64,000 bases of DNA from Cryobacterium arcticum (GCF_003185895.1 NZ_QHLY01000005.1:767476-831475); one strand, 5' to 3'; counted from the first letter of the stretch, positions 43,184 to 52,399 are shown. Program-made: numbers and translations. The notes: a model not told the origin generated them from the sequence alone.

Positions 43184-44329
43184 ATGAATCTCGAGACTGC
43201 GCACCCACTATCTTCCGGCCTCACCTCCGACTCCAGGCTCGTGCGGGCCTACCAGGGCACCCGTCCCGCCGTGACCCCGGTCTGGTTCATGCGCCAGGCC
43301 GGCCGCTCACTGCCCGAGTACCGCGAACTGCGGGTCGGCACCCGCATGCTCGACGCCTGCCTGGACCCGGCGATGGCCAGCGAGATCACCCTGCAACCGA
43401 TCCGCAGGCACGGCGTCGACGCTGGCATCCTGTTCAGCGACATCGTGGTGCCGCTCAAGCTCGTGGGCGTCGAGGTCGAGATCGTCGCCGGCAAGGGCCC
43501 GGTGCTCGCCCAGGCGGTGCGCACCGCCGCGGATGTTGAACGCCTCACCGCGCTCGACCCGGCAGTGCTCGACACCGCTCTGGCGCCCATCCGGGAGGCC
43601 GTCGCGCTCACCGTCGCCGAGCTGGGCTCCACCCCGCTGATCGGTTTCGCCGGGGCACCGTTCACCCTGGCCGCGTACATCGTGGAGGGTGGCCCGTCCA
43701 AGGACCACATCCACGCCCGCACCCTCATGCACTCCGACCCGGATGCTTGGGCGGCGTTGATGGCCTGGACCGCCGAGGTCACCGGCCGGTTCCTGCGCGC
43801 CCAGGTGCTCGCCGGCGCGAGCGCCGCGCAGCTGTTCGACTCCTGGGCCGGCGCGCTTTCGCTCGACGACTACACCCGGTTCGTCGCCCCCGCCTCCGCC
43901 GCCGCGATCGCCCACGTGCGCGACCTCACCTACGCTGAGTCCGTCGGCGACGAGGCCGCGGACCCCGAGTCGATCCGCCGCAACGTACCCGTCGTGCACT
44001 TCGGCGTCGGCACCGGCGAACTGCTCAAGGCCATGCACGGCATCGGCGCCGACGTGGTCGGTGTCGACTACCGGGTGCCGCTCGACGAGGCCAGTCGGCG
44101 GCTCGGCGGCGTCGTGCCCGTGCAGGGCAATATCGACCCGGCCCTGCTGAATGCGCCTTGGCCGGTGCTCGAGGCCCACGTTCTCGACGTGCTCGAGCGT
44201 GGGCGCACCGCGCCGTCGCACGTGCTCAACCTGGGCCATGGCGTGCCGCCGGAGACCGACCCGGATGTGCTCACCCGGCTGGTCGAGTTCGTGCACGAAA
44301 CCAGTTCCACCCCCTCCCTCGCGCTCTAG
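43184..44329 (+). CDS. hemE: Uroporphyrinogen decarboxylase
   Basis: Converts uroporphyrinogen III to coproporphyrinogen III, the branch substrate of the coproporphyrin route. The 381-residue product carries the family signature [15 protein letters not shown], an F-S-D-I-V-V-P segment with catalytic Asp, [10 protein letters not shown] and L-N-L-G-H-G-V at the C-terminus. It precedes the oxidase gene by a few tens of bases and shares a divergent promoter region with hemA. Confidence 0.97.
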   Translation: MNLETAHPLSSGLTSDSRLVRAYQGTRPAVTPVWFMRQAGRSLPEYRELRVGTRMLDACLDPAMASEITLQPIRRHGVDAGILFSDIVVPLKLVGVEVEIVAGKGPVLAQAVRTAADVERLTALDPAVLDTALAPIREAVALTVAELGSTPLIGFAGAPFTLAAYIVEGGPSKDHIHARTLMHSDPDAWAALMAWTAEVTGRFLRAQVLAGASAAQLFDSWAGALSLDDYTRFVAPASAAAIAHVRDLTYAESVGDEAADPESIRRNVPVVHFGVGTGELLKAMHGIGADVVGVDYRVPLDEASRRLGGVVPVQGNIDPALLNAPWPVLEAHVLDVLERGRTAPSHVLNLGHGVPPETDPDVLTRLVEFVHETSSTPSLAL

Positions 44330-44368
44330 CGCACAGTGCCGGCAGCAGAGAAGCCGCCGACGGAAAGC

Positions 44369-45883
44369 ATGGTCATGAAGGACGTCTTGATTATCGGCGG
44401 AGGTGTCGCCGGTCTGGTGGCGGCCCGGGAATGCGCCCACCTCGGGCTCAGTGTCGGTGTGCTGGAGGCGGCGAGTGCCGTCGGCGGGGCCGTCGCCGGC
44501 CATGAGGTTGCCGGTCTGACGCTCGACAGCGGCGCGGAGAGCTTCGCGGTGCGTGGTAATACCGTCGCGGCGTTCCTGGCCAACCTCGGCCTCACCGAAC
44601 GGATCCTCGAACCCAATCCGGCCGGCGCCTGGCTGCACCTGCCGGCGAACCGCCCCGGCGGCGTGCCGGTGTCGGTGCCGCTGCCCAAGGCCGGCGTGCT
44701 CGGTATCCCCGGTTCCCCGCTGGCCGAAGACGTGCGCCGGGCCATCGGCTGGTCTGGAGCGGTGCGCGCCTACGCCGACCGGCTGATGCCGGTGCTCAAG
44801 ATCGGCCGCGAGCACAGCCTGGGCGAGCTGGTGGAGAAACGGATGGGCAAGAAGGTGCTCGACCGCCTGGTCAACCCCGTCGCCGGCGGCGTCTACGCCA
44901 CCGCGGCCGCCGACCTCGAGGTGGATGTCGTGGCTCCCGGCCTCAACCGCGCCCTCACCGTCGCCGGTTCGCTTTCCGGTGCCGTCACCGCGATGCGCAT
45001 CGCTGCGCCGGCCGGTTCGGCGGTGCGGGGACTCCGCGGCGGCATGCACACCCTCGTCGATGCCCTGGTCGACGATCTGCGGCTCTACGACGTCGAGATC
45101 AGCCCGGGCACCACCGTCACCGGCTTCCGGCCGGTCGACACCGAGACCGTCGCCGACGACGGAACGGTGACCAGCAGCCGCACCTGGCTGGTCGACCTCG
45201 CCCCCGCCCCGGATGCCGACCTCGCCGCAGCTTCCCCGGCCGAGGCCGAACCGCGCACTCTCGAAGCCAGGCACATCGTCCTCGCCGTGCCCGCGGCATC
45301 CGCCCTTGCTCTGCTCGCCCCGATCGGCGACGACTTCGCCGGCCTCGCAGCCCTCGACTGGCCCGTGCCGGCCGCAGTGGAACTCGCCACCCTGGTGATC
45401 GACGCGCCCGCCCTCGACGCCCACCCGCGCGGCACCGGTGTGCTCGTGGCCGCCGGCACGCCCGGGGTTACCGCCAAGGCGCTCACCCATGTCACCGCCA
45501 AGTGGGCCTGGGTCGACGCGCTCACCCCGCCCGGCCAGCATGTGGTGCGGCTCTCCTACGGCCGGGCCGGGCAGCCGGTGCCCACCCTCGACCTCAGCGA
45601 CGCCGAATTGACCGACCTCGCCGTGCACGACGCCGCCGCCATTCTCGGGGTCGACCTCGCCGTGCACCAGGTGCGCGGATTCGCCCGCACCCTGTGGAGC
45701 GATGGCCTCTCACCGGCCACGATCGGCGCACCGGAGCGAATCCGCCAGGTTCGCGAGGCGATCGAGCAGACGCCCGGCCTCGACGCCACCGGTGGTTGGC
45801 TTTCCGGCACCGGATTGGCGTCGGTGATACCCGACGCCCTGGCGGCGGGTATCCGTGCCAGACGGGCAGTGCTAGACCTCTGA
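44369..45883 (+). CDS. hemY: Coproporphyrinogen III oxidase (HemY/CgoX type)
   Basis: FAD enzyme oxidising coproporphyrinogen III to coproporphyrin III; the presence of ChdC and CpfC in the same locus shows the coproporphyrin route, so this is CgoX by function although homologous to protoporphyrinogen oxidase HemY. The 504-residue product starts with the dinucleotide motif I-I-G-G-G-V-A-G-L and has the R-G-L-R-G-G-M-H-T-L segment and a C-terminal G-x-G-L-A-S-V FAD contact. Start candidates are ATG 44369 or 44375 after GGAAAG, or GTG 44336 directly after hemE. Confidence 0.93.
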   Translation: MVMKDVLIIGGGVAGLVAARECAHLGLSVGVLEAASAVGGAVAGHEVAGLTLDSGAESFAVRGNTVAAFLANLGLTERILEPNPAGAWLHLPANRPGGVPVSVPLPKAGVLGIPGSPLAEDVRRAIGWSGAVRAYADRLMPVLKIGREHSLGELVEKRMGKKVLDRLVNPVAGGVYATAAADLEVDVVAPGLNRALTVAGSLSGAVTAMRIAAPAGSAVRGLRGGMHTLVDALVDDLRLYDVEISPGTTVTGFRPVDTETVADDGTVTSSRTWLVDLAPAPDADLAAASPAEAEPRTLEARHIVLAVPAASALALLAPIGDDFAGLAALDWPVPAAVELATLVIDAPALDAHPRGTGVLVAAGTPGVTAKALTHVTAKWAWVDALTPPGQHVVRLSYGRAGQPVPTLDLSDAELTDLAVHDAAAILGVDLAVHQVRGFARTLWSDGLSPATIGAPERIRQVREAIEQTPGLDATGGWLSGTGLASVIPDALAAGIRARRAVLDL

Positions 45884-45972
45884 TCAGGAATGTTCTTCGC
45901 CACGCGCACATGTTCCTCGTCGGTTCGGGGGGTTACGCTGGCAATACATGAACGTAAAGGAATGGAGTCACA

Positions 45973-46371
45973 ATGCGGGGAAAGCTTCTTTTCATCACGG
46001 GTGGCCTCGTCGGCTACGTGCTCGGCGCCCGAGCCGGCCGTAAGCGCTACGACCAGATCGCGTCCGCCGCGTCAGACCTGTGGAACCGACCGCCCGTGCA
46101 GAAGCGCGTGAACGAGGTCAAGGACTTCGCCCTCGAGCGCGTCGGCGACGTTCCCGGAGCCCTGTTCGAAGCGGGCAAGAAGGTCGCTTCTGCGGTGCAG
46201 AACAAGGCTGACAAGTCCAAGGACGCCCATGCCAAGGCCGACGCCGGCAGTGCGACGGCCGCCAGCAAGGCGGCCGCTTCTGCGACGAAGTCGGCGAAGG
46301 CAGCGGCCGCCTCGGCGACCACCGCGGCCCAGTCGGCCACCGACGCCGCGGCAGACACGAACGCGCAGTAA
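45973..46371 (+). CDS. YtxH-like small membrane-associated protein
   Basis: The 132-residue product opens with one membrane segment ending in the Y-V-L-G-A-R-A-G-R-K-R-Y motif typical of YtxH-like proteins, then an amphipathic helical region (R-V-N-E-V-K-D-F-A-L) and a long Ala/Lys/Thr-rich tail of low complexity (about 75-132). It is the first of three small genes with membrane or helical character (holin-like and DUF3618), a module common in actinobacteria whose role, perhaps envelope stress, is unknown. Confidence 0.8.
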   Translation: MRGKLLFITGGLVGYVLGARAGRKRYDQIASAASDLWNRPPVQKRVNEVKDFALERVGDVPGALFEAGKKVASAVQNKADKSKDAHAKADAGSATAASKAAASATKSAKAAAASATTAAQSATDAAADTNAQ

Positions 46372-46402
46372 TCTCACCGACAACAGCCCAGGAAGGATGC
46401 CA

Positions 46403-46819
46403 GTGAGTAACAGCGGGTATAACCCCAAGAGCAAGCAGTCCCTGTTCACCCTCCTCAGTGAACTCCCGGGCCAGATCACCGCCCTGATCAAGGCCGAGAT
46501 CGACGCCTTCAAGGCGGACATCTCCGGCAAGGCCAAGAATGTCGGCATCGGGCTGGGCCTCTTCATCGGCGCCGCGGTGTTCGCCTACTTCGCGGTGCTG
46601 GTCTTCATTGCGGTGGCCGTCATCGCCATCGACCTCGCGCTGCCGCTATGGCTGTCTGCGCTCATCGTCGCCGTCGGCCTGCTGCTGGTCGCGGTGATCC
46701 TGGCCCTGATCGGGCTCAACCGGGTCAAGAAGGGCACGCGGCACGACCCAGACGGCGTGACCGCGAACCTGCAGAAAGACGTGGACGCATTCAAGGGAGT
46801 TGGCGACTATGACCACTGA
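46403..46819 (+). CDS. Phage-holin-like integral membrane protein (Phage_holin_3_6 family)
   Basis: The 138-residue product has an amphipathic N-terminal helix (L-F-T-L-L-S-E-L-P-G-Q-I-T-A-L-I-K-A-E), two membrane helices around residues 55-80 and 85-110, and a charged C-terminus. The pattern fits the actinobacterial superfamily annotated as putative holin; despite the name, most members are chromosomal and not lytic. GTG 46403 is preferred over ATG 46397 because AGGAAGG is correctly spaced only for the GTG. The DUF3618 gene overlaps its end by 11 bp. Confidence 0.8.
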   Translation: MSNSGYNPKSKQSLFTLLSELPGQITALIKAEIDAFKADISGKAKNVGIGLGLFIGAAVFAYFAVLVFIAVAVIAIDLALPLWLSALIVAVGLLLVAVILALIGLNRVKKGTRHDPDGVTANLQKDVDAFKGVGDYDH

Positions 46820-47105
46820 CGACACCAGGAACGCCCCTGAGGCCAAGCCGGAGCACCACAGCACCGCAGAGCTGCGCGCGGAGGCCGACCGCGCCCGCGC
46901 CGCACTCGCCGGCACCCTCGACGCGATCGAGTACAAGCTCAATGTGCCCAAGCAGGTCAAGATCAACACCCGCCGGTTCACCCTCGGCCTGCACCGGTTG
47001 GGCGAGGACAATCCGCCGGCGCTGGCCGGTATCGCCTTCGCGGCCGCGGCCACGGTGGGCACGGTGGTCTGGTGGGGTGTCAAGACGGTCCTGGACCGCC
47101 GCTGA
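46809..47105 (+). CDS. DUF3618 domain protein
   Basis: The 98-residue product has the DUF3618 core S-T-A-E-L-R-A-E-A-D-R-A-R-A-A-L-A-G-T-L-D-A-I-E (helical) and a single C-terminal membrane segment (A-L-A-G-I-A-F-A-A-A-A-T-V-G-T-V-V-W-W). It overlaps the holin-like gene and ends the three-gene module. A strong terminator follows 40 bp later. The function is unknown; these proteins typically accompany holin-like partners. Confidence 0.85.
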   Translation: MTTDDTRNAPEAKPEHHSTAELRAEADRARAALAGTLDAIEYKLNVPKQVKINTRRFTLGLHRLGEDNPPALAGIAFAAAATVGTVVWWGVKTVLDRR

Positions 47106-47145
47106 CCGGCAATTAAGCGTCGCGCGACCTACCGGTCTCGCCTCA

Positions 47146-47180
47146 AGAGGGTGTCCGGCTTCGGCCGGCACCCTCTTTTT
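47146..47180 (+). terminator. Rho-independent terminator of the membrane module
   Basis: AGAGGGTG.CCGGC and GCCGG.CACCCTCT form a stem with a TTCG-type loop, followed directly by TTTTT. One of the clearest terminators in the window. Confidence 0.92.
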
Positions 47181-47207
47181 GTTGCGCCGAATACTTTGAG
47201 TTCGCGC

Positions 47208-47263
47208 TTGACAGACGCGTCGGGGATAAGCGAAGCTCTCTCATGCAGATGGTCAGACCATCT
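47208..47263 (+). promoter_or_regulatory. Promoter -35 and FadR-type operator of the four-carbon acid operon
   Basis: A perfect -35 TTGACA lies at 47208-47213. AGATGGTCAGACCATCT at 47247-47263 is an inverted repeat with 8-bp arms around one central base and contains TGGTCNGACCA, the classical FadR-subfamily operator core. It lies where it would block transcription initiation and is very likely bound by the FadR-type protein encoded at 48791. Confidence 0.72.
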
Positions 47264-47333
47264 ATCCATCACAACTTAGTTCCAGCCACAACCCCAGTCA
47301 TGGGCGTCAAGAAACCTACAAGGGAGTAGACAA

Positions 47334-48704
47334 ATGAATCTGTTTTCGCTGCTGCAGAAGCGCACCGAAACCGCCGGACCGATCCGGGTCGGCGTCATCG
47401 GCGCCGGCAAGTTCGCCTCGATGTTCCTCACCCAGGCGCTCGGCTCGGCCGGCATCCACGTCGTCGGTGTTGCCGACATCAACGTGCCCAAGGCCAGGGA
47501 TGCTCTCGCCCGCACCGGCTGGCCGGTCGAGCGGTACGCAGCCGGCTCCTTCGACGAGGCCATTCGCACCGGCGGAACCTTCGTCACCGCCAGCGCCGAC
47601 GACCTGCTCGAGCGCGGCGAGATCGAGGTCATCCTCGAAATCACCGGCAACCCGCTCATAGGCACGTATCACGCGGTCAAGGCCATCGACAACGGCAAGC
47701 ACGTCATCATGGTCAACGTGGAGGCGGACTGCATGGTCGGGCCGCTCCTGCAGCGCCGCGCCCAGGCGGCGGGCGTGATCTACGCCATGGCCTACGGCGA
47801 CCAGCCGGCGCTGATCTGCGAACTCGTCGACTGGTGCCGCACGGTGGGCTTCGACGTCGTGGCCGCGGGCAAGGGCACCAAGTACCTGCCCGAGTACAAC
47901 TACTCCACCCCCGACACCGTCTGGGACTACTACGGCTTCACGCCGGAGCAGATCGCCTCCGGCGACTACAACCCGAAGATGTTCAACTCCTTCCTCGACG
48001 GCACCAAGTCCGCAATCGAAATGGCCGCCGTCGCCAACGGCACCGGGCTCATTCCGCAGGAGGAGGGCCTGCTCTTCCCCTCGGCGAGCAAGGATGACCT
48101 GCCCGGCGTCTTCCGCGAGAACACCTTCCCCGGCGGCAGCCTCACCCGACGCGGCACCGTCGAGATCGCCTCGAGCATGTACCGCGACGGCACCGAGGTG
48201 CCCGACAACCTGCGCTGGGGCGTCTACGTCACCTTCGAAGCCACCACCGACTACGCCGCCCAGTGCTTCAAGGAGTACGGCGTGCACACCGACGAGACCG
48301 GCCGCTACGGGTCGCTCTACCGGCCGTACCACATGATCGGCCTCGAACTGAATGTCTCGATCGCCGCCGCGGTGCTGCGCAACGAAGCCACCGGGTCACC
48401 CACCGGCTTCCGCGGCGACGTCGTCACCACCACCAAGAAGGCACTGCGTGCCGGCGACACCCTGGATGGCGAAGGCGGCTACACGGTCTTCGGCAAGCTC
48501 GCCCCCGCCCACCTCTCGCTCGAACGGGAAGCCCTGCCACTGGGCCTGGCCCACGGCGCCAAGCTCATCCGCGACGTGCCCGCGGACACCACGGTGTCGT
48601 GGAACGATGTCGAACTCGACGAGACCCAGCTCGCCGTACAGTTCCGCCGCGAACTGGAGACCGAGTTCCGGGCCGAACAGAACGCCGCGCTGTCGGCGGT
48701 CTGA
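47334..48704 (+). CDS. Homoserine-dehydrogenase-like NAD(P) oxidoreductase with C-terminal SAF domain
   Basis: The 456-residue product has an N-terminal Rossmann fold (V-G-V-I-G-A-G-K-F-A-S-M near residue 20), a homoserine-dehydrogenase-like middle (G-K-H-V-I-M-V-N-V-E-A-D, Y-G-D-Q-P-A-L) and a C-terminal SAF-type domain (L-R-A-G-D-T-L-D-G-E-G-G-Y). Such proteins occur in sugar-acid catabolic operons, unlike true homoserine dehydrogenases, which carry an ACT domain. First gene of an operon with a FadR regulator, a metabolite:H+ symporter and a DUF1537 kinase. The substrate is not known to me; a four-carbon or branched acid sugar is likely. Confidence 0.8.
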   Translation: MNLFSLLQKRTETAGPIRVGVIGAGKFASMFLTQALGSAGIHVVGVADINVPKARDALARTGWPVERYAAGSFDEAIRTGGTFVTASADDLLERGEIEVILEITGNPLIGTYHAVKAIDNGKHVIMVNVEADCMVGPLLQRRAQAAGVIYAMAYGDQPALICELVDWCRTVGFDVVAAGKGTKYLPEYNYSTPDTVWDYYGFTPEQIASGDYNPKMFNSFLDGTKSAIEMAAVANGTGLIPQEEGLLFPSASKDDLPGVFRENTFPGGSLTRRGTVEIASSMYRDGTEVPDNLRWGVYVTFEATTDYAAQCFKEYGVHTDETGRYGSLYRPYHMIGLELNVSIAAAVLRNEATGSPTGFRGDVVTTTKKALRAGDTLDGEGGYTVFGKLAPAHLSLEREALPLGLAHGAKLIRDVPADTTVSWNDVELDETQLAVQFRRELETEFRAEQNAALSAV

Positions 48705-48790
48705 CGGTCAGTCCATGCGTTGGGAACCTAGGATGAGCGGTGTGGAGGCAGCCGGCCTCGGCATCATTTCGGCCCAGGGGTGCAGATATC

Positions 48791-49534
48791 GTGACGAACG
48801 CAAAAGGGTGGGAACCCGTCCAACGGCTTCGCACGTACGAGCAGGTCATGTCGCAGATCGAGGAACGCATCCTCGACGGCCGGCTGAAGGCCGGCGACCA
48901 CCTGCCCAGCGAACGGGACCTGGCGGTGCTCCTCGGGGTATCCCGGCCGTCCCTGCGGGAATCACTTCGGGTGCTCGAAGCCCTCGGCGTGGTCGACATC
49001 CGCCGCGGCGGCGGAGCGGATGGGGGAGCTGTCCTGGTCGGCACCCCCGGTCCGGGCTTCGTCAACCTGCTCAAGTTGCAACTCGCGCTCGGACACTTCG
49101 ACTCGACCGACGTGCTCGACACCCGCACGGCCCTGGAAACCTGGTCGTGCACGGAGGCGGCAACCAGGTCATCGGCTGACGACCACCGCGATCTGGCCGC
49201 CATCCTCGACCAGATGGACGACCTGTCCATCGAGGCCAAGGAGTTCAACCGGCTCGACACCGCGTTCCATGTGCGCATCGCCGAGGCCACCGGGAACACC
49301 CTGACCGCCCACCTGATGGGTTCGCTCCGCACCGCGATCAACCGCCAGATGATCGAAGCCTACGAGCGGCTCGACGACTGGCGCGCGACCGCCGTGGTCG
49401 TGCGCCGCGAACACCGCACCATCCTCGACGCCATCATCCGGAGGGACGCCCCAGCGGCATCCCGGCTGGTGAGCGAACACATCCACGACTTTTACAAGAT
49501 TGGCAACGTCGGAGGGACCTACCCTCCCGGATAG
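48791..49534 (+). CDS. FadR-subfamily GntR regulator of the acid-sugar operon
   Basis: The 247-residue product has a winged helix-turn-helix near residues 12-75 (L-P-S-E-R-D-L-A-V-L-L-G-V-S-R-P-S-L-R-E-S-L-R) and an FCD domain with D-T-A-F-H and later R-R-E-H-R-T and S-E-H-I-H-D as metal/effector ligands. GTG 48791 is used as start; ATG 48848 would remove part of the DNA-binding domain. It sits between the oxidoreductase and transporter genes and most likely binds the TGGTCNGACCA operator at 47247 to repress the operon without substrate. Confidence 0.88.
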   Translation: MTNAKGWEPVQRLRTYEQVMSQIEERILDGRLKAGDHLPSERDLAVLLGVSRPSLRESLRVLEALGVVDIRRGGGADGGAVLVGTPGPGFVNLLKLQLALGHFDSTDVLDTRTALETWSCTEAATRSSADDHRDLAAILDQMDDLSIEAKEFNRLDTAFHVRIAEATGNTLTAHLMGSLRTAINRQMIEAYERLDDWRATAVVVRREHRTILDAIIRRDAPAASRLVSEHIHDFYKIGNVGGTYPPG

Positions 49535-49618
49535 CCCGGACCCCGGGAGATCCGGGGCTCCTTCGTCGGTGTCCACCCCTGCGGGGTCACCCGCCGACTA
49601 TCAAAGGAGATATCTCGA

Positions 49619-50962
49619 ATGACCGCATCCACCAGCACAACCATCCCGGCCTCGATCCGGGCCAGGGAAGGCTCGCCCGACAAGCTCAAGACCGCTGTCG
49701 GCAGTGCCGTCGGCACCACCATCGAGAACTACGACTTCCTGGCATACGGCACGGCGGCGGCACTCTACTTCGGCGATGCGTTCTTCCACTCCGAAGACCC
49801 CGTTGTCGGGGTGCTGCTGGGCTTCCTCACCTTCGGTATCGGCTTCGCCATGCGGCCCCTGGGCGGCATCATCGGCGGCCACCTCGGCGACAAGTACGGG
49901 CGGAAGCCCGTGCTCGTGGGTGCCCTGCTCATCATGGGCTTCGCCACAGTGCTCATCGGCGTGCTGCCCACCTACTCGCAGGTGGGCCTGCTCGCTCCGA
50001 TCCTGCTCACTCTGATCCGCATCATCCAGGGCCTGGCTTTCGGCGCCGAGTGGGGTGGGGCGATTCTGATGACCTTCGAACACGCACCGTGGAAGAAACG
50101 CGGTCTGTACACGGCCATCCCGCAGGCCGGCGTACCGCTGGGCCTGCTGCTGGCCAACCTGGTCTTCCTGTTCTCGGTCGGACTCGACAACGAACTCGCC
50201 TGGCGCCTGCCGTTCCTGCTCAGCGCCGTGCTGATCGTGGCCGGCCTCATCATCCGCCTCAAGGTCACCGAGTCGCCGGAGTTCGAAGAAGCCAAGGCCG
50301 CCGGCGAGCTCGAGAAGAACCCGGTGCTCTCGGTGCTCAAGAGCGACTGGCGCAACGTGCTCCGCGCCATCGCCCTGCGCCTGGCGGAGTCCGGCGGGTT
50401 CTACGTGATCGTGACCTACCTGATCTCCTACATCTCCAGCGGAGACGAGCCCATTGCCGAGCGATCGGTGGCCCTGACCGGTCTCGTCATCGCCGCGGCG
50501 CTCGGCGTGGTCGCGACCATCCTGTGGGGGCGCCTGGGCGACAAGATCGGCCGGAAGCCCGTGTACATCGTCGGCACCCTGTTGTTGATCGCGTTCGGCT
50601 TCCCCCTGTTCGGCCTCGTCAACACCGGCAGCGCCATGCTGATCGTGTTCGCCTACGTGTTCGGTCTAACCGTGATCCACGACATGCTGGCCGGCACCCA
50701 GGGCGCCTGGTTCTCCGAACTCTTCCCCGTCGCCACCCGCAACTCCGGCGCATCCCTCGGGTACCAGTTCTCGGCCGCGATCTCCGGCTTCATCCCGCTG
50801 ATCGCCGCGGCCATCGCCGTACCGCTCGGCTTCGGCGGCGTCGCCCTGGTCTACATGGGCTGCGGCTTGATCGGCCTCGTCGGCGCCCTGGTGACCAAGG
50901 AGACCTGGGGGCGCAAGGAGCGCGCCGCCGTCGACGCCATCATCGCCGGCGAACCCCGCTAA
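49619..50962 (+). CDS. MFS transporter, metabolite:H+ symporter (MHS) family
   Basis: Membrane importer of 447 residues with 12 predicted segments. It shows MHS features: the N-terminal V-G-T-T-I-E-N-Y-D-F motif, F-A-M-R-P-L-G-G-I-I-G-G-H-L-G-D-K-Y-G-R-K and Q-G-L-A-F-G-A-E-W-G-G-A. The family carries small acids (citrate, alpha-ketoglutarate, shikimate, proline). In this operon it should import the acid sugar used by the neighbouring kinase and oxidoreductase. Start ATG 49619 lies 84 bp after the regulator, with GGAG upstream. Confidence 0.92.
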   Translation: MTASTSTTIPASIRAREGSPDKLKTAVGSAVGTTIENYDFLAYGTAAALYFGDAFFHSEDPVVGVLLGFLTFGIGFAMRPLGGIIGGHLGDKYGRKPVLVGALLIMGFATVLIGVLPTYSQVGLLAPILLTLIRIIQGLAFGAEWGGAILMTFEHAPWKKRGLYTAIPQAGVPLGLLLANLVFLFSVGLDNELAWRLPFLLSAVLIVAGLIIRLKVTESPEFEEAKAAGELEKNPVLSVLKSDWRNVLRAIALRLAESGGFYVIVTYLISYISSGDEPIAERSVALTGLVIAAALGVVATILWGRLGDKIGRKPVYIVGTLLLIAFGFPLFGLVNTGSAMLIVFAYVFGLTVIHDMLAGTQGAWFSELFPVATRNSGASLGYQFSAAISGFIPLIAAAIAVPLGFGGVALVYMGCGLIGLVGALVTKETWGRKERAAVDAIIAGEPR

Positions 50963-50971
50963 TGACCGCTG

Positions 50972-51000
50972 GGGTGCCGGGGCGAAACGCCCCGGTGCCC
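50972..51000 (+). other. Intercistronic hairpin between transporter and kinase genes
   Basis: CCGGGGCG (50977-50984) and CGCCCCGG (50988-50995) enclose AAA; with two G-U pairs the stem extends to 13 bp. It has no U-tract and may tune relative expression or RNA stability. Confidence 0.4.
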
Positions 51001-51046
51001 CGGCCCCACCCGGTACTCGCGGTTCGAATCCAGCAGAGGAACTCCC

Positions 51047-52309
51047 ATGAAAACCATCGTCCTCGACGACGATCCCACCGGCACCCAATCGGCCAGCGAT
51101 GTTGTCGTGCTCCTCGAGAGCAGCGCCGAGCTGATCGAGCAAGCGCTCACCGCCGCCGACAGCGTCTACGTTCTCACGAACTCGCGCGCCATCCCCGAAG
51201 ACGAAGCGGTGGCGCTGATGCGGGCCATCCGGGCCGACGCGCTGGCCACCGCGGAGAGGTTGGGCGAACCCGTTCAGGTGGTGTTGCGCGGCGATTCCAC
51301 CCTGCGTGGTCATGTCTTCACCGAGACGCTGGTCTTCGCCGACGACGCGTCAGTGGTGCTCTTCGTTCCCGCGTTCCCCGACGGCGGCCGCACCACCGAA
51401 AACGGCGTGCACTACGTGCGGCAGGGCTCGGAGCGGGTGCCGGCGCACCTCACCGAATTCGCGGCAGATCCGGTGTTCCCGTTTGAGACCGCGGTTCTCG
51501 TCGACTACGTACGGCAGAAATCGGGCCGAAGCGCCAGCACCGTCTCCCTCGACCGAGTGCGCGCCGGCAGGACTGCCGATGCCCTGCTCGACGCCCCGGC
51601 CGGCTCCGTCGTGCTGCCGGATGCCGTGACCAACGACGACATCCGTCTGATCGCCCGCGGCGTGGAAGCCGCCAGGGCCCGCGGCGCCAATATCGTCGTG
51701 CGCAGCGCCTCACCGTTGGCCGCCGCGCTGGCCGGCGTCGAAAGCCACGGACTGCTGCCCACGCCGCTCGTTCCCGAACCCTTTCCCACGCTGGTGGTGT
51801 GCGGGTCCCACACAGCCGGTGCCACCGCGCAACTGGCGCTTCTCGAGGCCGTCGCCGGGCCCGCGATCGTGATTCCCACCCTGTCCGCCCTCGACGACCC
51901 TCGCGGAGCGGGCATCACGACGGCAGCCGTGGCCGCCCAGGCGCTCACCGCCATTGGGGTGGCCACAATCACCACCGAACGCGACCGCTCGGCCGACCAC
52001 AACACCCTCGAGCACGGGCGCATGGTCATGGAGGCGCTCACCTCGTCGGTGCGCGGTCTCCTGCCGCTGGCCGAGGTGGTGGTCTCCAAGGGCGGAATCA
52101 CGTCGGCCGACGTCGCACGCATCGGCCTCGGCGCCACCCGGGCCACCGTGCTCGGCCAGGTGCTGCCCGGCGTCTCGGTCTGGCGCCTGGTAGCCGCCGA
52201 CGGCGCCGAGCGCCTGTACGTGGTCGTGCCCGGCAACGTCGGCGAGCCCGACGCGCTCGTGCGGGTGCTCGAGGCCCTGGGCTTCGGAGTGGGTCCTGTC
52301 GCGCCGTAG
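51047..52309 (+). CDS. Four-carbon acid sugar kinase family protein (DUF1537, OtnK-like)
   Basis: Cytosolic kinase of 420 residues. The N-terminal substrate domain opens with the hallmark L-D-D-D-P-T-G-T-Q-S-A-S-D-V, then L-R-G-D-S-T-L-R-G-H; the C-terminal ATP domain has V-V-C-G-S-H-T-A-G-A-T and S-K-G-G-I-T-S-A-D-V. Characterised relatives phosphorylate erythronate, threonate or oxo-tetronate. It has AGAGGA correctly spaced before ATG 51047. With the oxidoreductase and transporter it forms a predicted degradation route, but an aldolase or decarboxylase for the next step is missing here. Confidence 0.88.
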   Translation: MKTIVLDDDPTGTQSASDVVVLLESSAELIEQALTAADSVYVLTNSRAIPEDEAVALMRAIRADALATAERLGEPVQVVLRGDSTLRGHVFTETLVFADDASVVLFVPAFPDGGRTTENGVHYVRQGSERVPAHLTEFAADPVFPFETAVLVDYVRQKSGRSASTVSLDRVRAGRTADALLDAPAGSVVLPDAVTNDDIRLIARGVEAARARGANIVVRSASPLAAALAGVESHGLLPTPLVPEPFPTLVVCGSHTAGATAQLALLEAVAGPAIVIPTLSALDDPRGAGITTAAVAAQALTAIGVATITTERDRSADHNTLEHGRMVMEALTSSVRGLLPLAEVVVSKGGITSADVARIGLGATRATVLGQVLPGVSVWRLVAADGAERLYVVVPGNVGEPDALVRVLEALGFGVGPVAP

Positions 52310-52323
52310 CGATGACAGAGGGC

Positions 52324-52365
52324 GGCCGCGGCGAGCGGAATGCCGCTCGCACGCGGCCTACTTTT
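52324..52365 (+). terminator. Terminator of the acid-sugar operon
   Basis: GGCCGCG-GCGAGCGG (52324-52338) pairs with CCGCTCGC-A-CGCGGCC (52343-52358) leaving a 4-nt loop and one bulge, followed by TACTTTT. It separates the operon from chdC. Confidence 0.82.
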
Positions 52366-52399
52366 GGCTCTCCGAGCAAAGCGGTAGAGACTAGTACAC

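Noticed and set aside
46403..46819. Evidence of prophage from the holin-like gene
   Set aside because: No phage genes nearby; this holin-like family is a common chromosomal actinobacterial membrane protein paired with DUF3618.
51021..51031. GGTTCGAATCC, resembling a tRNA T-loop
   Set aside because: No matching T-stem, anticodon arm or acceptor stem around it; only 84 bp between two genes.
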